A stretch of DNA of 24,914 nucleotides, taken from a virus. This document shows positions 7,442-16,120 of this stretch, piece after piece. A program made the translations under genes and the position numbers. Position 1 is the stretch's first letter. Each line of letters begins with the position of its first letter. The stretch lies in IMG/VR virus record IMGVR_UViG_3300035698_002620, positions 1 through 24,914 of that record; one strand, written 5' to 3'. The notes beneath the pieces were generated by a model. That model searched no databases. It was not told the DNA's origin and saw nothing but the letters and a program-made list of their open reading frames with translations.

Positions 7442-10400
7442 GCGAAATCCAAATCATTGATGCCAATACGGCGCGGGATTACATTGCCCGAGGTAAGACT
7501 GCCCCCCCAGAGGAACGGAAGCGGATGTCAGCGGCATTGCGGGTTTATGCTGCCGCGACAGAGAAGGCAGAGACCGAGGCAAAGCAAACTCACTTTCAGG
7601 GGATGTTTACCGACCCCGACTATTTCAAGCAGCAGATGAACCGGCCTGAGATGAATGACATCCTCTCGAAGTCCGATGACCCGGAGGCGGCGAAGGAGTC
7701 TGCCGCAGTCCGTTCCTTCCTCTCATACCAAACCGGGGTAGATGCAAACATCAATCCTGACGCATCGCGCAAGGGCTACTCTCAATCCATGTTTGGGAAG
7801 GTGGCGAACACTGACTCGGAATTGTTCGGGATGATTCGCGGGAAGTATGAAGGCGACAAGGCAAGGAAAGAAGATTCGCAAATGCTCTTGGGTGATGTCG
7901 CCTTGTCTCTGTGGCAGGGAACTGAAGACGGGGAACCTATTCCAACCTCTCAATTTGTTCAGAATTACAAGGAAACCAATCCAGAATTCTTTGCCGGTCT
8001 CAAGCCTGGGGAAGAGGCTCAAGTGCTTTCATGGCTGGGGAAGAACAAGGAAGAGCTTGAAACCAAATTCAAGCAATACGCCCCTTCCGCGAAGAGGCTT
8101 TACGATGAGATCACCAGCGAGTCTGGACTGAAAGAGGGGGACGGGTCGGCCAATGTCATTGGGGAGCTTGCCAATATGCCAGAGAAAGACCGGCAGATGC
8201 TCTATTCTGCTGTTCTGATGGCGGCGAAGCGAAGCGGGTTTGAGTCGAAAAAGTTTCTGAATATGTTCACCGACAGCCTGAGCCGGATGTCAGTTGGATC
8301 GGTGAAGCAGACGACTCGGGTGATGTCAGAGCAAGCCTTGCGCTCACAACTCAGGATGATTGAAGAGGGTGCCGGTAAAGGGGCAAGCACCGATGCCGAA
8401 TTGGCGAAGAAGGTTGAGACTATCAATGACAAATTGAGCGTCATCAAGGTGCTGCGCGAGGTCTCCCAACTCAAGGAGGAGGTTGACCCCATCGAGGCGA
8501 CTGCGAAGTCATGGCAGGGCAAATTGGCCCAGCGAAGTGTGCTTGGCGTTGCCAGTGCTGTCCCATACATGGCAGCGGTCTCAGTCCCAATCTTCGGCAT
8601 GAGCTTGGTCTTCATGGCTAACCAGGCACGGAACTACGAGACATTGCTCACAAGGAATCCCAACCTGTCGCCCGAGGATGCGATGGAATACGCCACCCTC
8701 ATCTCAATTCCCGAGACCGCACTTGACCGGCTCAAGTTGGAGGTGTTCTTCCCTCGCGCACCCAGGTTTGTGACATTCATGCGGAAGATTTCTCAATCGA
8801 AAAAGGGGAAGATTGGGGTGGTTGAAACTGCCGGGAAAAGATATTTCACCATTGCCGCAAGTGAAACTGTCATTGAGGTCGGTCAAAACTCCCTGCCAAT
8901 TCTGGTTGACCAGTTGGGGGAGGCACTCAACGAGGATTTCGCTGACCATGATTTGAGGAAGGACTTAAATCTCCTTGTCGGTTCTATTCCCGAGACGATT
9001 GGCACGATGATGCTTATCTCGATTGTCGGTGCCGGAGCCGCAACCATCGGGGATGTCAAGGACGGGAGATTCCTCCTTGAGCGGACAGAACCCCTGACTG
9101 ACGTTGGAATCTCTGATGAGGGTGCCGCAAAGACTGTTGCGGCTAAAAGCCCAGAGGAGGCGTTGGAAATCCTCAATGTAGAATACAAAAAGCGGACACC
9201 GGAAAATATCGCAGCCGGGGCAGAAGCGGCAAACAAACGTGCGAACCGTCTGAAAAAGAATGCTGCGCGTGAGGGTAGCCCGACAATGGAGAGCAGGGAG
9301 GTTGCCGGTGAGGTGGATGAGAACGGAGATCCTGTCTATGAATACGAGGTCACCGATGGCAAGGGCGAACCCTACATCACCCGAGACCGTGCTGTCGCAG
9401 AGAGCGTCTATTTTGAACACGTAAAAGAATCAATCACCCGCCAGACTACCGCCATCGGCGACTCGATTGCCTTTGTCAGTGAAATCAACAAAGCCCGAGG
9501 AAACCCCGCTAAGATAAGGGAGCTTCTCGCGAATGCCGGGTCTCAAAGCCTGCTCGCGGAATACGAGAAAAACCCAACTCCCGACAATCTCGAAAAGTTC
9601 TTTGACCTGGTGGAGTCGATGCCTAATGAGGAGCGACCCACTGACAAGAATCAGCTTGGGGGGTACTTTGTTCGCGCCAGCAATCGGGGTCACATTGAAG
9701 ATGGGATTTGGCATTCAATCATTGCCATTCACGATGGAGCCGATGGTGGTCATGTCATCCGAGACTTCACCCAGGACAACCTGAAGGAAGCGATGGCGAA
9801 GGGGGAGGTTACGATTGAATGGGTGCGGGAGCAGTTGGCAAAGCTGAAGACCACCAAAGAATTTGCGGATATGCGGATTGAGACCAATGATGATGTCATC
9901 GAGGCATTCTCTGATGTGGCGATGGCATACCTGACCGGACGCACGAAGGAGGAGCAAATCCCGATGGGCCTGCGGACCTTCCTGCGGCAGATTGCGGCGG
10001 CGGCGAGGGAGATTTTCTCTCGGGTTTACCGCCTGAGGCGTGAAGAGGCGGAAGGGAACCTCGACCAGAGCTTCACTGAGCTTCTAGCCCATTCCACAGG
10101 GCTAGACGTTGACACGATTTCGCGGAATCAGGGGACTAGAGAAGGCACGAAGGACAAGCAGGATTCCTTGGATGAGAACCGAATGGCAAACGACGGCAAT
10201 CCGAATTTCTCGATCAGCAAGGCGCAGGACGCCGAGTACATGGCGGCAGTGGAGTCTGGCGACCTGGATGCCGCTCAACGCTTGGTTGATTCGGCGGCGA
10301 AGGCTGCTGGAGCAATCGAAGGCACGGCCCATCACCGGGGATCATTTGACCCAGAGATAGATAGAATCCCAAGTCCAGGTAAAGAGGGGATGCACTTCGG

Positions 10401-13400
10401 CACGGAATCTGCCGCAAATTCCCGTCAAGTTGGAGCTTATGTGGACAACCAGATCAAGAGCATCTCATTAGATCAGGACGAAGATGGCCGTTGGTATTGG
10501 GATATGGATGGGATGAGTTCTGAGGATATAAACGATGATGGCTTTAATACTGAATCCGAAGCTCAAGAAAATGCAGAGCAAACTGCCACAAACTCCGCTG
10601 ACTCCTACGAGTGGGAGGAAATAGATGTTCCCATGACAAACGCCCGATTGATACTTCTCAATCCAAAAAGAGTAGAAGATCAAGGTTCTTCTTGGGTAGA
10701 TGCCGTAAAACTCGCAAAAGAAGAGGGTTACGACTCCATCATCTATAAAAATCAATTTGAAGACAAGGGAAGCACTTCGTACATCGCCTTCGACCCAAAC
10801 CAAATCAAGTCTGCCGAAGCAATCACGCGAGACTCAGAAGGCAACGTGATCCCCCTCTCCGAGCGTTTCAACCCTGAGTCTGATAACATCAACTATTCGG
10901 TGAGCAAAGCCGATGTCACGCGCCACACAGCCCTAGAAGCGAAGCACGACGCAGGCACTATCTCGCCGGAAGAGACGACGGAGGCAGAGGGCATTGTTGC
11001 CAAGGTTGCCAAGGCGGCGGGGTTTCCCATCAAGGCATTCCACGGTTCATCCGAAGACAATATAACAGTTTTCGACCCATCAAAAGCCGGGGAAATACTT
11101 GTGAGCGATTGGGGTAAGGGTATTTATTTCGCTCCTAGGGAGTCGTCGGCAAACCATTACCAAGCGGGGGCAGCAAAGACTAAAAGCAAAAAGGTTCAGA
11201 CTGCTTGGGATGAAATGGAATCTGCCGCTAGGGGATTCGGCAGCAATCCAATGTCTGCGACTCTAGACCTCAATGGCGGAAGAATAACAAAAGACCAGTA
11301 CGATCAAATTAAGGTTGCGGAAAATAAATGGCGGGATGCTAGGCGTGAAGTTGAATTGGAGGGGGAAGGAAAGACTTATCGAGTTTTTCTTAAAATAGAT
11401 ACTCCATACATTTACTCTTGGGAAGGAATGACAGACCCTTTCTTGGCAGAAAGAGCGAAAGAGAACGGAAAAGACGGCATTATTATTAGGGATGGAGTTG
11501 GAAACACTGAGGAAATTATTGCATTCGACCCAAACCAGATCAAATCGGCAGAACCATTCACCGGGATTCCCCTAGACCAGCGTTTCGATTCCACGAAGGA
11601 CAGCATCAACTACTCCATAGGCAAGGAAGAAACCCCGGCCATTTCTGACCGGGGTTTTAATGAAGATTCGGAAGTTTTCCGAAACAGAGAAGTGTTTCAA
11701 TCCGCGCAGGGGTTCCCCAGCGACGAGGTGAAGATACCGCGTTGGCAGGCCTCTCGTCAACCAGAAATTTTAACCGAGCGGGTGAAGGCGGCGCAGAAGC
11801 GGGTTTCTGAAGCGAAAAAAGCTCTAGCCGATGAGGTGTCTAGCCACATCAAGGAAGCAAAAGAATGGCGGAAGACACATGGCTTATCTTCGGAAAGATC
11901 CAACGAAATCGATATGGCTTTTATTGCAACCTCTGGCGGCGGCGGATGGAATGGCTTCCGTCGAGGCAGCTACATCGGGAGGTTTACGGAATCTGAAGCG
12001 GAGTTTATCAAGAGGGCGCAGGATGAAGGGTACACGCATTTTTTGACGCAGCATGATTATTCAGGCGAACCTTTTACAAAACTCACCCGCGATGGAAAAA
12101 CTGTAGTTGAATCGAAGGGATACGATCATTCCCCATTCCTTTCAAAAAAGGCAGACGCGATGAGGGAAAATCTCTCCAATGAAGAGGCGAACCTGTTCCT
12201 TGCGATGGAAGAAGAGGGAGGAAGAGGAAGCAATCTTGCGGCAAAGGAATCTGCTGCCGAATGGGCGACCCGCACAAAAGCGGCGAATTTCGCGGCTCTC
12301 CTGGATTCTCGTGATGAGAAGACAAGGAGAGCCGCGAGTCATTTCATTTCCGAGGTCTGGGCAGCTTTTGCCAAAAATGATGACGTTTTCCAGTATGGCC
12401 GCACGGATTCCGAAGCCGCGGAAGACATTGCCGAGGCGGTTTCCGCTCCCGGTAAGCCTGTCACGGTCTCGGATCGAGAATCTCAAATCACTTTCATTGG
12501 AAAAGAAGGGTCTTTGACCGTTCATGACGCTGACACTGACCGTCCCTATATCCGTTCCACCGATGCCAAAAGCCAAGGGAAACAGGGTGGAGGAGGAAGC
12601 CAACTTTACGCAGCGGCTCTGGACTGGATTCACAACAACGGGAAGCGGATCAAGGATGATTCTGGTCTCACTTCCATCAATGCCACCCGTCGAACGTCCA
12701 ATTTCCTAGCCAGTGCCATCCGGCACGGAACTACGAAGCATCTCAAACCACACGTTGCACAAGGATTAAAATGGACGAGATCCGACACTCTGAACATTGC
12801 CGCCCTTGCTGCCAAGGAGATGGAAAATTCTTTCAAAGCGGCTCCTGATGCGCGAGAATGGGAATATGACTTCCGCACTGGTAAATTCCGAAATGACGCT
12901 GGCAAGCACGTCACACGGAAGGGATTTAACGCCGCCGTGCGGGTGGGAGATCCCGCGAAATCTGGAATCGGACTTTCAACGCTTCAGAGAGCAATCATCA
13001 CTAATTCCGCGATACGCGTGTTTGAGCGGGGGGGGATTGAGGGAGATGTTCTGGAAACTGCGGGAAGCGGAGTAGCCCCAATTGGCGTTACTTACTCCAT
13101 AGGCAAGGAAGGCGCCGACAGGGTGCAGGCAGCATTGGACAACCGGCTGAATCGCAACCCTGCGGCGAGGCTTGCGCTTTACCAGAGGGCGAAGGCACGT
13201 TTGATGGAGGTGCTGGCGCAGAGGGGGAACTCCACCGACCCGAACAAGAAGTTTGCCAGCGTCCTCCAGGCCATGACGGAACTGAACGCGATTCTTGGAG
13301 CGATGCCAGCAGAGGTTCGCGGCAAGGTAGGTGGTTTCTTGCAACTCGCGAACATGGCGAAGGACACCGAAACCGGCAACCGTGTTAAGACCGTGAACAA

Positions 13401-16071
13401 ATTCCTCGAAAAGCGCATCGAGATGATTGACAAGGAACTTGAGAAGGTTCTGCGAAAGGAATATCGCGCAAAGATCGAGCGTCTGGTGCAGGCATCCCGA
13501 CCAAAGAAGGGTTCCAGTGGTTCTGCGAAATCAACCCTGGGGGGAGTGGTGCAGGACTTCGCCAATAAAGTCTATTTCGCTACCCTCATGGACTCAGAAA
13601 GGACTGCGGATGCTCTCGTCGAAAAAGCGGCGGCGATGGCAGAGGCTACGGATGAGAAGTTTTCTAGGTTGCAGGAGGAATGGGGGATCATCAACACCTT
13701 TGGCGACCTTCTGAACAGACCATCAGAAACCTTGGAGCAGGCAGAGAAGTGGCTCAGAGAGCAACTGAAAGGCGGCAGGGAGGCTCGGCGCATTACTGAG
13801 CAGGCGAGGATTGATGATTGGCGGAAGAAGCAGCAAGAAATCATTGGTGGTCTCGGTGAAAGTACTCGCGCCGATGCCAACGCTCAGAACCACAAGACGG
13901 AATTAGAGAAGTTGACTTCACATATTCGGCAGTTCGGATATTCCCACAAAAGTTTCGAGGGGTTCTTGGCGTATATTTTGCCGGTCAATGCTCAACATAT
14001 TGTCGCCGGGTGGGCAGAGAGGATGCGGAAAGGTGATAATTCTACCCAAGACATGGAAATTGGGGGACACGAGCGACTCCTTAAGGCTATCAAGACCGGG
14101 GCAGAGACTGCCGGGATCTCGCAGAGCAAGGCACTGGAGAATCTCAAGGAGGTTCACAAAGATGCAATCCCCGCGATGGACAAACGGAAGGTTACTGAAG
14201 ATGTTTTCACTGTCGAGGAGGCAGAGAAAATTGTTCGGGGTGAGACCCATCCCGGCAAGCTGACCAAAGCTGACCTTGAGAATCTCCGCGACGAACTAGC
14301 CAACCGTCAGTTTGAATTGGCAGACAAAGATTTTGATTCGATGATGGAGGGCAACGAAAACGCTCGCCATCGGCAAGGTGGAAAACATGTGCGTTTGATT
14401 CGGCTGATTTCTGTCGGTAATAAACAGAATCTCGACTTCTCAAAAGCGCAGGCTATGCACCTCCTACTTTCATGGAATCAACCCGATGTCCAAGATAAGA
14501 TGCGCCGGGAGGGGTGGACTGATGAGAGTATCGAGCAGGCTGAGAAGCTGACCGCTGACCCTGTCTCGCGTTCGGTGATGACCTTCCTGAAGGATTTCTA
14601 CAGTGATGCGGCAGGTACCGTTAATCCTGTTTATTCTCGCATCTTCGGGATGAACATTCCCCAGGTGAAGAACTACGCTCCCACCCGCTACGAGAGTTCC
14701 AAGGACGACAAGGAGGTCGGGCCGGATGGAATCCCGATGTCTTCTGGTTCAACTCCTACCATGTTTCAAACCCGAGTGGGACACTCTGCCAAAATGAAGA
14801 TGATGGACGCATTGATCCTCTACAAACAACACGTTGCGATGCAGTCCCATTGGGTGAATTTTGCAGAGCTTGGCAGAGAGGTGAGGGCAATTCTTCTAAA
14901 TCCCAAAGTGAAGGCGAGCATCATCAAAACGTATGGCGAGCCGGGGACAAGGTTGGTTAATATGTGGATCGATATGATGGAGCAACGGGGTGGCGACAAA
15001 GCTCGCGAGATTGAATGGATGTCGGGTGCCGTCAACGCTCTCATTGGAGGCAAGGCAATCTCTCTGCTCGGATTCAACCTGAAAACGATTGTTGCGCAGA
15101 TTGATTCTACCGTTCGGTTTATCGCCGCAGTTGAGACGAAAGATATGGTGCTGGCGTTTGCTGACCCTGCGGCTTTGTTCAAATCCATGCCTAAAATCTG
15201 GAACAGTCCAACCCTTCAGCGTCGAATCAAGGGTGGCTCAAATCCCGTCATTCAATTCATGTTCACCAAGACAAGGAATAAACCTGGGGTTGCCAGCAAT
15301 ATCACGGAGGCATCAATGAAAGGTCTCAACTACGGGGATGCCGTCTTCACCACCATCTCGTCTGCCGTGGTCTTTCGTGCCTCATACACCGAAGCGAAGG
15401 CGCAGGGTGCCACCGAAGATCAAGCCACTGATGCGGCTCTGGATGCCGTTGATGCTGCCGTCTATCGCTTCTCGCAGCCCGTTGGGTTTGGTTCAAAATC
15501 AATGGTCGAGAACTCCAGCAATTCAATCTTGCGCTCGACCATGCTTTTCATGTCTGACCCTCGACTGAAGATGGCAATCATTTCTGACGCCGTAGATGGA
15601 CTGAGGAGCGGCAAGGGTAAAAAAAGCACCCACCTCCGCCGCATCTTTTCTGTTTGGATTATGGCAATGATGTCCGAGTACATCTTGTCCCTCTACCGGG
15701 ATTGGTTCACTGATGACGAAGATGATGACATTTGGAAATGGGGTCCATTCATCCGCGCCTCCCTCCTAGCACCAATTCAAGGATACTTCTTCTTGGGCGG
15801 GATGGCATCAATCGTCTCGCAGGCCATGATTGGAGAAGGATGGTGGCCGAGGAACAATTCCCCAGGTCTCTATAATTTGGAGAACGCGAAGCGAGCGTAT
15901 GACGGAAAAGAGAATCTTTACGACCCTGAGAGCGTTGGGGCGTTGATGAAAGAGCTGGATTACGTCGCAAAGACAATCTCTCTCACCCCGGTACTGGCGG
16001 CACCGGCCACCATCCTAAATCTCCGCAAGCCGATATTCGGCCTCAAGGAAAACCTCGAATCAGACGAATAA
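7438..16071 (+). CDS. Giant modular internal virion ('polyvalent') protein
   Basis: I chose GTG 7438 (2877 residues), which overlaps the previous stop as GTGA. ATG 7405 would add 11 residues. The gene holds the T7 gp16 position, but gp16 is about half this size. From the N-terminus: helical regions; hydrophobic segments at about 367-395 and 512-540; and a backbone segment EAFSDVAMAYLTGRTK to HSTGLDVD (about 822-890). Three accessory modules follow (about 923-1890): two ADP-ribosyltransferase-like and one possibly GNAT-like. Each is bounded by a YS-[IV]-[GS]-K type linker. Then come coiled-coil stretches (about 1990-2020) and a long C-terminal region with hydrophobic segments near 2736-2757 and 2774-2800. 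That region resembles the C-terminal domains of large polyvalent phage proteins. The role inferred is ejection into the host with the DNA, carrying enzymes that act before phage expression. Confidence 0.82.
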   Translation: MSEIQIIDANTARDYIARGKTAPPEERKRMSAALRVYAAATEKAETEAKQTHFQGMFTDPDYFKQQMNRPEMNDILSKSDDPEAAKESAAVRSFLSYQTGVDANINPDASRKGYSQSMFGKVANTDSELFGMIRGKYEGDKARKEDSQMLLGDVALSLWQGTEDGEPIPTSQFVQNYKETNPEFFAGLKPGEEAQVLSWLGKNKEELETKFKQYAPSAKRLYDEITSESGLKEGDGSANVIGELANMPEKDRQMLYSAVLMAAKRSGFESKKFLNMFTDSLSRMSVGSVKQTTRVMSEQALRSQLRMIEEGAGKGASTDAELAKKVETINDKLSVIKVLREVSQLKEEVDPIEATAKSWQGKLAQRSVLGVASAVPYMAAVSVPIFGMSLVFMANQARNYETLLTRNPNLSPEDAMEYATLISIPETALDRLKLEVFFPRAPRFVTFMRKISQSKKGKIGVVETAGKRYFTIAASETVIEVGQNSLPILVDQLGEALNEDFADHDLRKDLNLLVGSIPETIGTMMLISIVGAGAATIGDVKDGRFLLERTEPLTDVGISDEGAAKTVAAKSPEEALEILNVEYKKRTPENIAAGAEAANKRANRLKKNAAREGSPTMESREVAGEVDENGDPVYEYEVTDGKGEPYITRDRAVAESVYFEHVKESITRQTTAIGDSIAFVSEINKARGNPAKIRELLANAGSQSLLAEYEKNPTPDNLEKFFDLVESMPNEERPTDKNQLGGYFVRASNRGHIEDGIWHSIIAIHDGADGGHVIRDFTQDNLKEAMAKGEVTIEWVREQLAKLKTTKEFADMRIETNDDVIEAFSDVAMAYLTGRTKEEQIPMGLRTFLRQIAAAAREIFSRVYRLRREEAEGNLDQSFTELLAHSTGLDVDTISRNQGTREGTKDKQDSLDENRMANDGNPNFSISKAQDAEYMAAVESGDLDAAQRLVDSAAKAAGAIEGTAHHRGSFDPEIDRIPSPGKEGMHFGTESAANSRQVGAYVDNQIKSISLDQDEDGRWYWDMDGMSSEDINDDGFNTESEAQENAEQTATNSADSYEWEEIDVPMTNARLILLNPKRVEDQGSSWVDAVKLAKEEGYDSIIYKNQFEDKGSTSYIAFDPNQIKSAEAITRDSEGNVIPLSERFNPESDNINYSVSKADVTRHTALEAKHDAGTISPEETTEAEGIVAKVAKAAGFPIKAFHGSSEDNITVFDPSKAGEILVSDWGKGIYFAPRESSANHYQAGAAKTKSKKVQTAWDEMESAARGFGSNPMSATLDLNGGRITKDQYDQIKVAENKWRDARREVELEGEGKTYRVFLKIDTPYIYSWEGMTDPFLAERAKENGKDGIIIRDGVGNTEEIIAFDPNQIKSAEPFTGIPLDQRFDSTKDSINYSIGKEETPAISDRGFNEDSEVFRNREVFQSAQGFPSDEVKIPRWQASRQPEILTERVKAAQKRVSEAKKALADEVSSHIKEAKEWRKTHGLSSERSNEIDMAFIATSGGGGWNGFRRGSYIGRFTESEAEFIKRAQDEGYTHFLTQHDYSGEPFTKLTRDGKTVVESKGYDHSPFLSKKADAMRENLSNEEANLFLAMEEEGGRGSNLAAKESAAEWATRTKAANFAALLDSRDEKTRRAASHFISEVWAAFAKNDDVFQYGRTDSEAAEDIAEAVSAPGKPVTVSDRESQITFIGKEGSLTVHDADTDRPYIRSTDAKSQGKQGGGGSQLYAAALDWIHNNGKRIKDDSGLTSINATRRTSNFLASAIRHGTTKHLKPHVAQGLKWTRSDTLNIAALAAKEMENSFKAAPDAREWEYDFRTGKFRNDAGKHVTRKGFNAAVRVGDPAKSGIGLSTLQRAIITNSAIRVFERGGIEGDVLETAGSGVAPIGVTYSIGKEGADRVQAALDNRLNRNPAARLALYQRAKARLMEVLAQRGNSTDPNKKFASVLQAMTELNAILGAMPAEVRGKVGGFLQLANMAKDTETGNRVKTVNKFLEKRIEMIDKELEKVLRKEYRAKIERLVQASRPKKGSSGSAKSTLGGVVQDFANKVYFATLMDSERTADALVEKAAAMAEATDEKFSRLQEEWGIINTFGDLLNRPSETLEQAEKWLREQLKGGREARRITEQARIDDWRKKQQEIIGGLGESTRADANAQNHKTELEKLTSHIRQFGYSHKSFEGFLAYILPVNAQHIVAGWAERMRKGDNSTQDMEIGGHERLLKAIKTGAETAGISQSKALENLKEVHKDAIPAMDKRKVTEDVFTVEEAEKIVRGETHPGKLTKADLENLRDELANRQFELADKDFDSMMEGNENARHRQGGKHVRLIRLISVGNKQNLDFSKAQAMHLLLSWNQPDVQDKMRREGWTDESIEQAEKLTADPVSRSVMTFLKDFYSDAAGTVNPVYSRIFGMNIPQVKNYAPTRYESSKDDKEVGPDGIPMSSGSTPTMFQTRVGHSAKMKMMDALILYKQHVAMQSHWVNFAELGREVRAILLNPKVKASIIKTYGEPGTRLVNMWIDMMEQRGGDKAREIEWMSGAVNALIGGKAISLLGFNLKTIVAQIDSTVRFIAAVETKDMVLAFADPAALFKSMPKIWNSPTLQRRIKGGSNPVIQFMFTKTRNKPGVASNITEASMKGLNYGDAVFTTISSAVVFRASYTEAKAQGATEDQATDAALDAVDAAVYRFSQPVGFGSKSMVENSSNSILRSTMLFMSDPRLKMAIISDAVDGLRSGKGKKSTHLRRIFSVWIMAMMSEYILSLYRDWFTDDEDDDIWKWGPFIRASLLAPIQGYFFLGGMASIVSQAMIGEGWWPRNNSPGLYNLENAKRAYDGKENLYDPESVGALMKELDYVAKTISLTPVLAAPATILNLRKPIFGLKENLESDE
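10204..10893 (+). other. Module A: first ADP-ribosyltransferase-like domain
   Basis: This lies inside the giant gene. It opens with linker copy one (FSISK, 10207-10221) and a helix pair containing AEYMAAVESGDLDAAQRLVD. The possible ART start is HHRGSFD (residues 965-971), followed by MHFGTESAANSRQ. It ends in IAFDPNQIKSAE and PLSERFNPESDNINYS. The AFDPNQIKS ending is a hallmark of ART domains in phage polyvalent proteins. The usual GIYF-type strand is replaced by MHFGT, so activity is uncertain. The 60 bases at 10621-10680 have about 38% GC by hand count, far below the backbone. Confidence 0.55.
10789..10811 (+). repeat. ART-end direct repeat, copy 1
   Basis: This 23-base stretch begins TTCGACCCAAACCA and encodes FDPNQIKS. 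It matches 11524-11546 at 21 of 23 positions, with the first 14 identical. It marks the last strand of module A. Confidence 0.8.
10894..11610 (+). other. Module B: ADP-ribosyltransferase domain (ART-PolyVal type)
   Basis: This lies inside the giant gene. After linker copy two (YSVSK, 10894-10908) and a helical spacer comes a clear ART pattern. FHGSSEDNITVFD has H1202, then GKGIYFAPRES has Y1230. YRVFLKIDTPYI, DGIIIRDGVGNTEE and IIAFDPNQIKSAE follow. The family uses His, Tyr and an acidic residue to move ADP-ribose from NAD+ to a target protein. By analogy with T4 Alt the target could be host RNA polymerase or a defence protein, but no target is visible here. The 60-base lines at 11341 and 11461 have about 37-38% GC. 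Confidence 0.7.
11524..11546 (+). repeat. ART-end direct repeat, copy 2
   Basis: This is the second copy of the FDPNQIKS-coding segment, 735 bases (245 codons) after the first and in phase. It marks the end of module B. The bodies of modules A and B differ, so this is not a simple recent tandem duplication. Confidence 0.8.
11611..11629 (+). repeat. 19-base direct repeat, copy 1 (module C left edge)
   Basis: TACTCCATAGGCAAGGAAG is identical to 13093-13111 and in the same reading frame, encoding Y-S-I-G-K-E plus one base. It ends exactly where the terminator-like palindrome begins. Confidence 0.9.
11630..11658 (+). terminator. Intrinsic-terminator-like hairpin inside the giant gene
   Basis: AAACCCCGG (11630-11638) pairs perfectly with CCGGGGTTT (11649-11657) around a ten-base loop, and one more T follows. 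This is the classic form of a bidirectional intrinsic terminator (A-tract, GC stem, T-tract), yet it is read in frame within the gene. It touches the end of the 19-base repeat. It may be a relic of a gene end captured when module C was acquired, or it may reduce transcription of downstream late genes. The T-run is short (four), so efficiency is uncertain. Confidence 0.5.
13093..13111 (+). repeat. 19-base direct repeat, copy 2 (module C right edge)
   Basis: This is an exact copy of 11611-11629, 1482 bases downstream and in phase. Recombination between the two copies would delete module C cleanly and keep the giant reading frame, because 1482 is divisible by three. Confidence 0.9.
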
Positions 16072-16120
16072 AACCTTTTCCAATGTCCAAAAATATGCTT
16101 GAGTCGCCCCTTCAATCGCC

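Larger units (their letters stand above)
11611..13111 (+). other. Module C: repeat-bracketed cassette, possible GNAT-like domain
   Basis: This is the third insert in the giant gene, bounded on both sides by the 19-base exact repeat. Just after the first copy the frame reads through a terminator-like palindrome. A coiled-coil stretch follows (around RVKAAQKRVSEAKKALADE). The region near residue 1716 reads QGGGGSQLYAAALDWIHNNG, then DSGLTSINATRRT and HGTTKHLKPH. This resembles motif A of GNAT acetyltransferases (Q/R-x-x-G-x-G/A before a helix), a domain type reported in polyvalent proteins. The rest of the module I cannot assign. The enzymatic call is tentative. Confidence 0.45.

Noticed and set aside
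7502-7508. Run of seven C near the start of the giant gene
   Set aside because: A similar C7 run occurs in the nozzle gene, and both are in frame with normal coding. There is no sign of a frameshift.
16072-16120. Possible promoter or terminator before the tail fibre
   Set aside because: I found no stem with a T-run and no convincing -35/-10 pair in these 49 bases.
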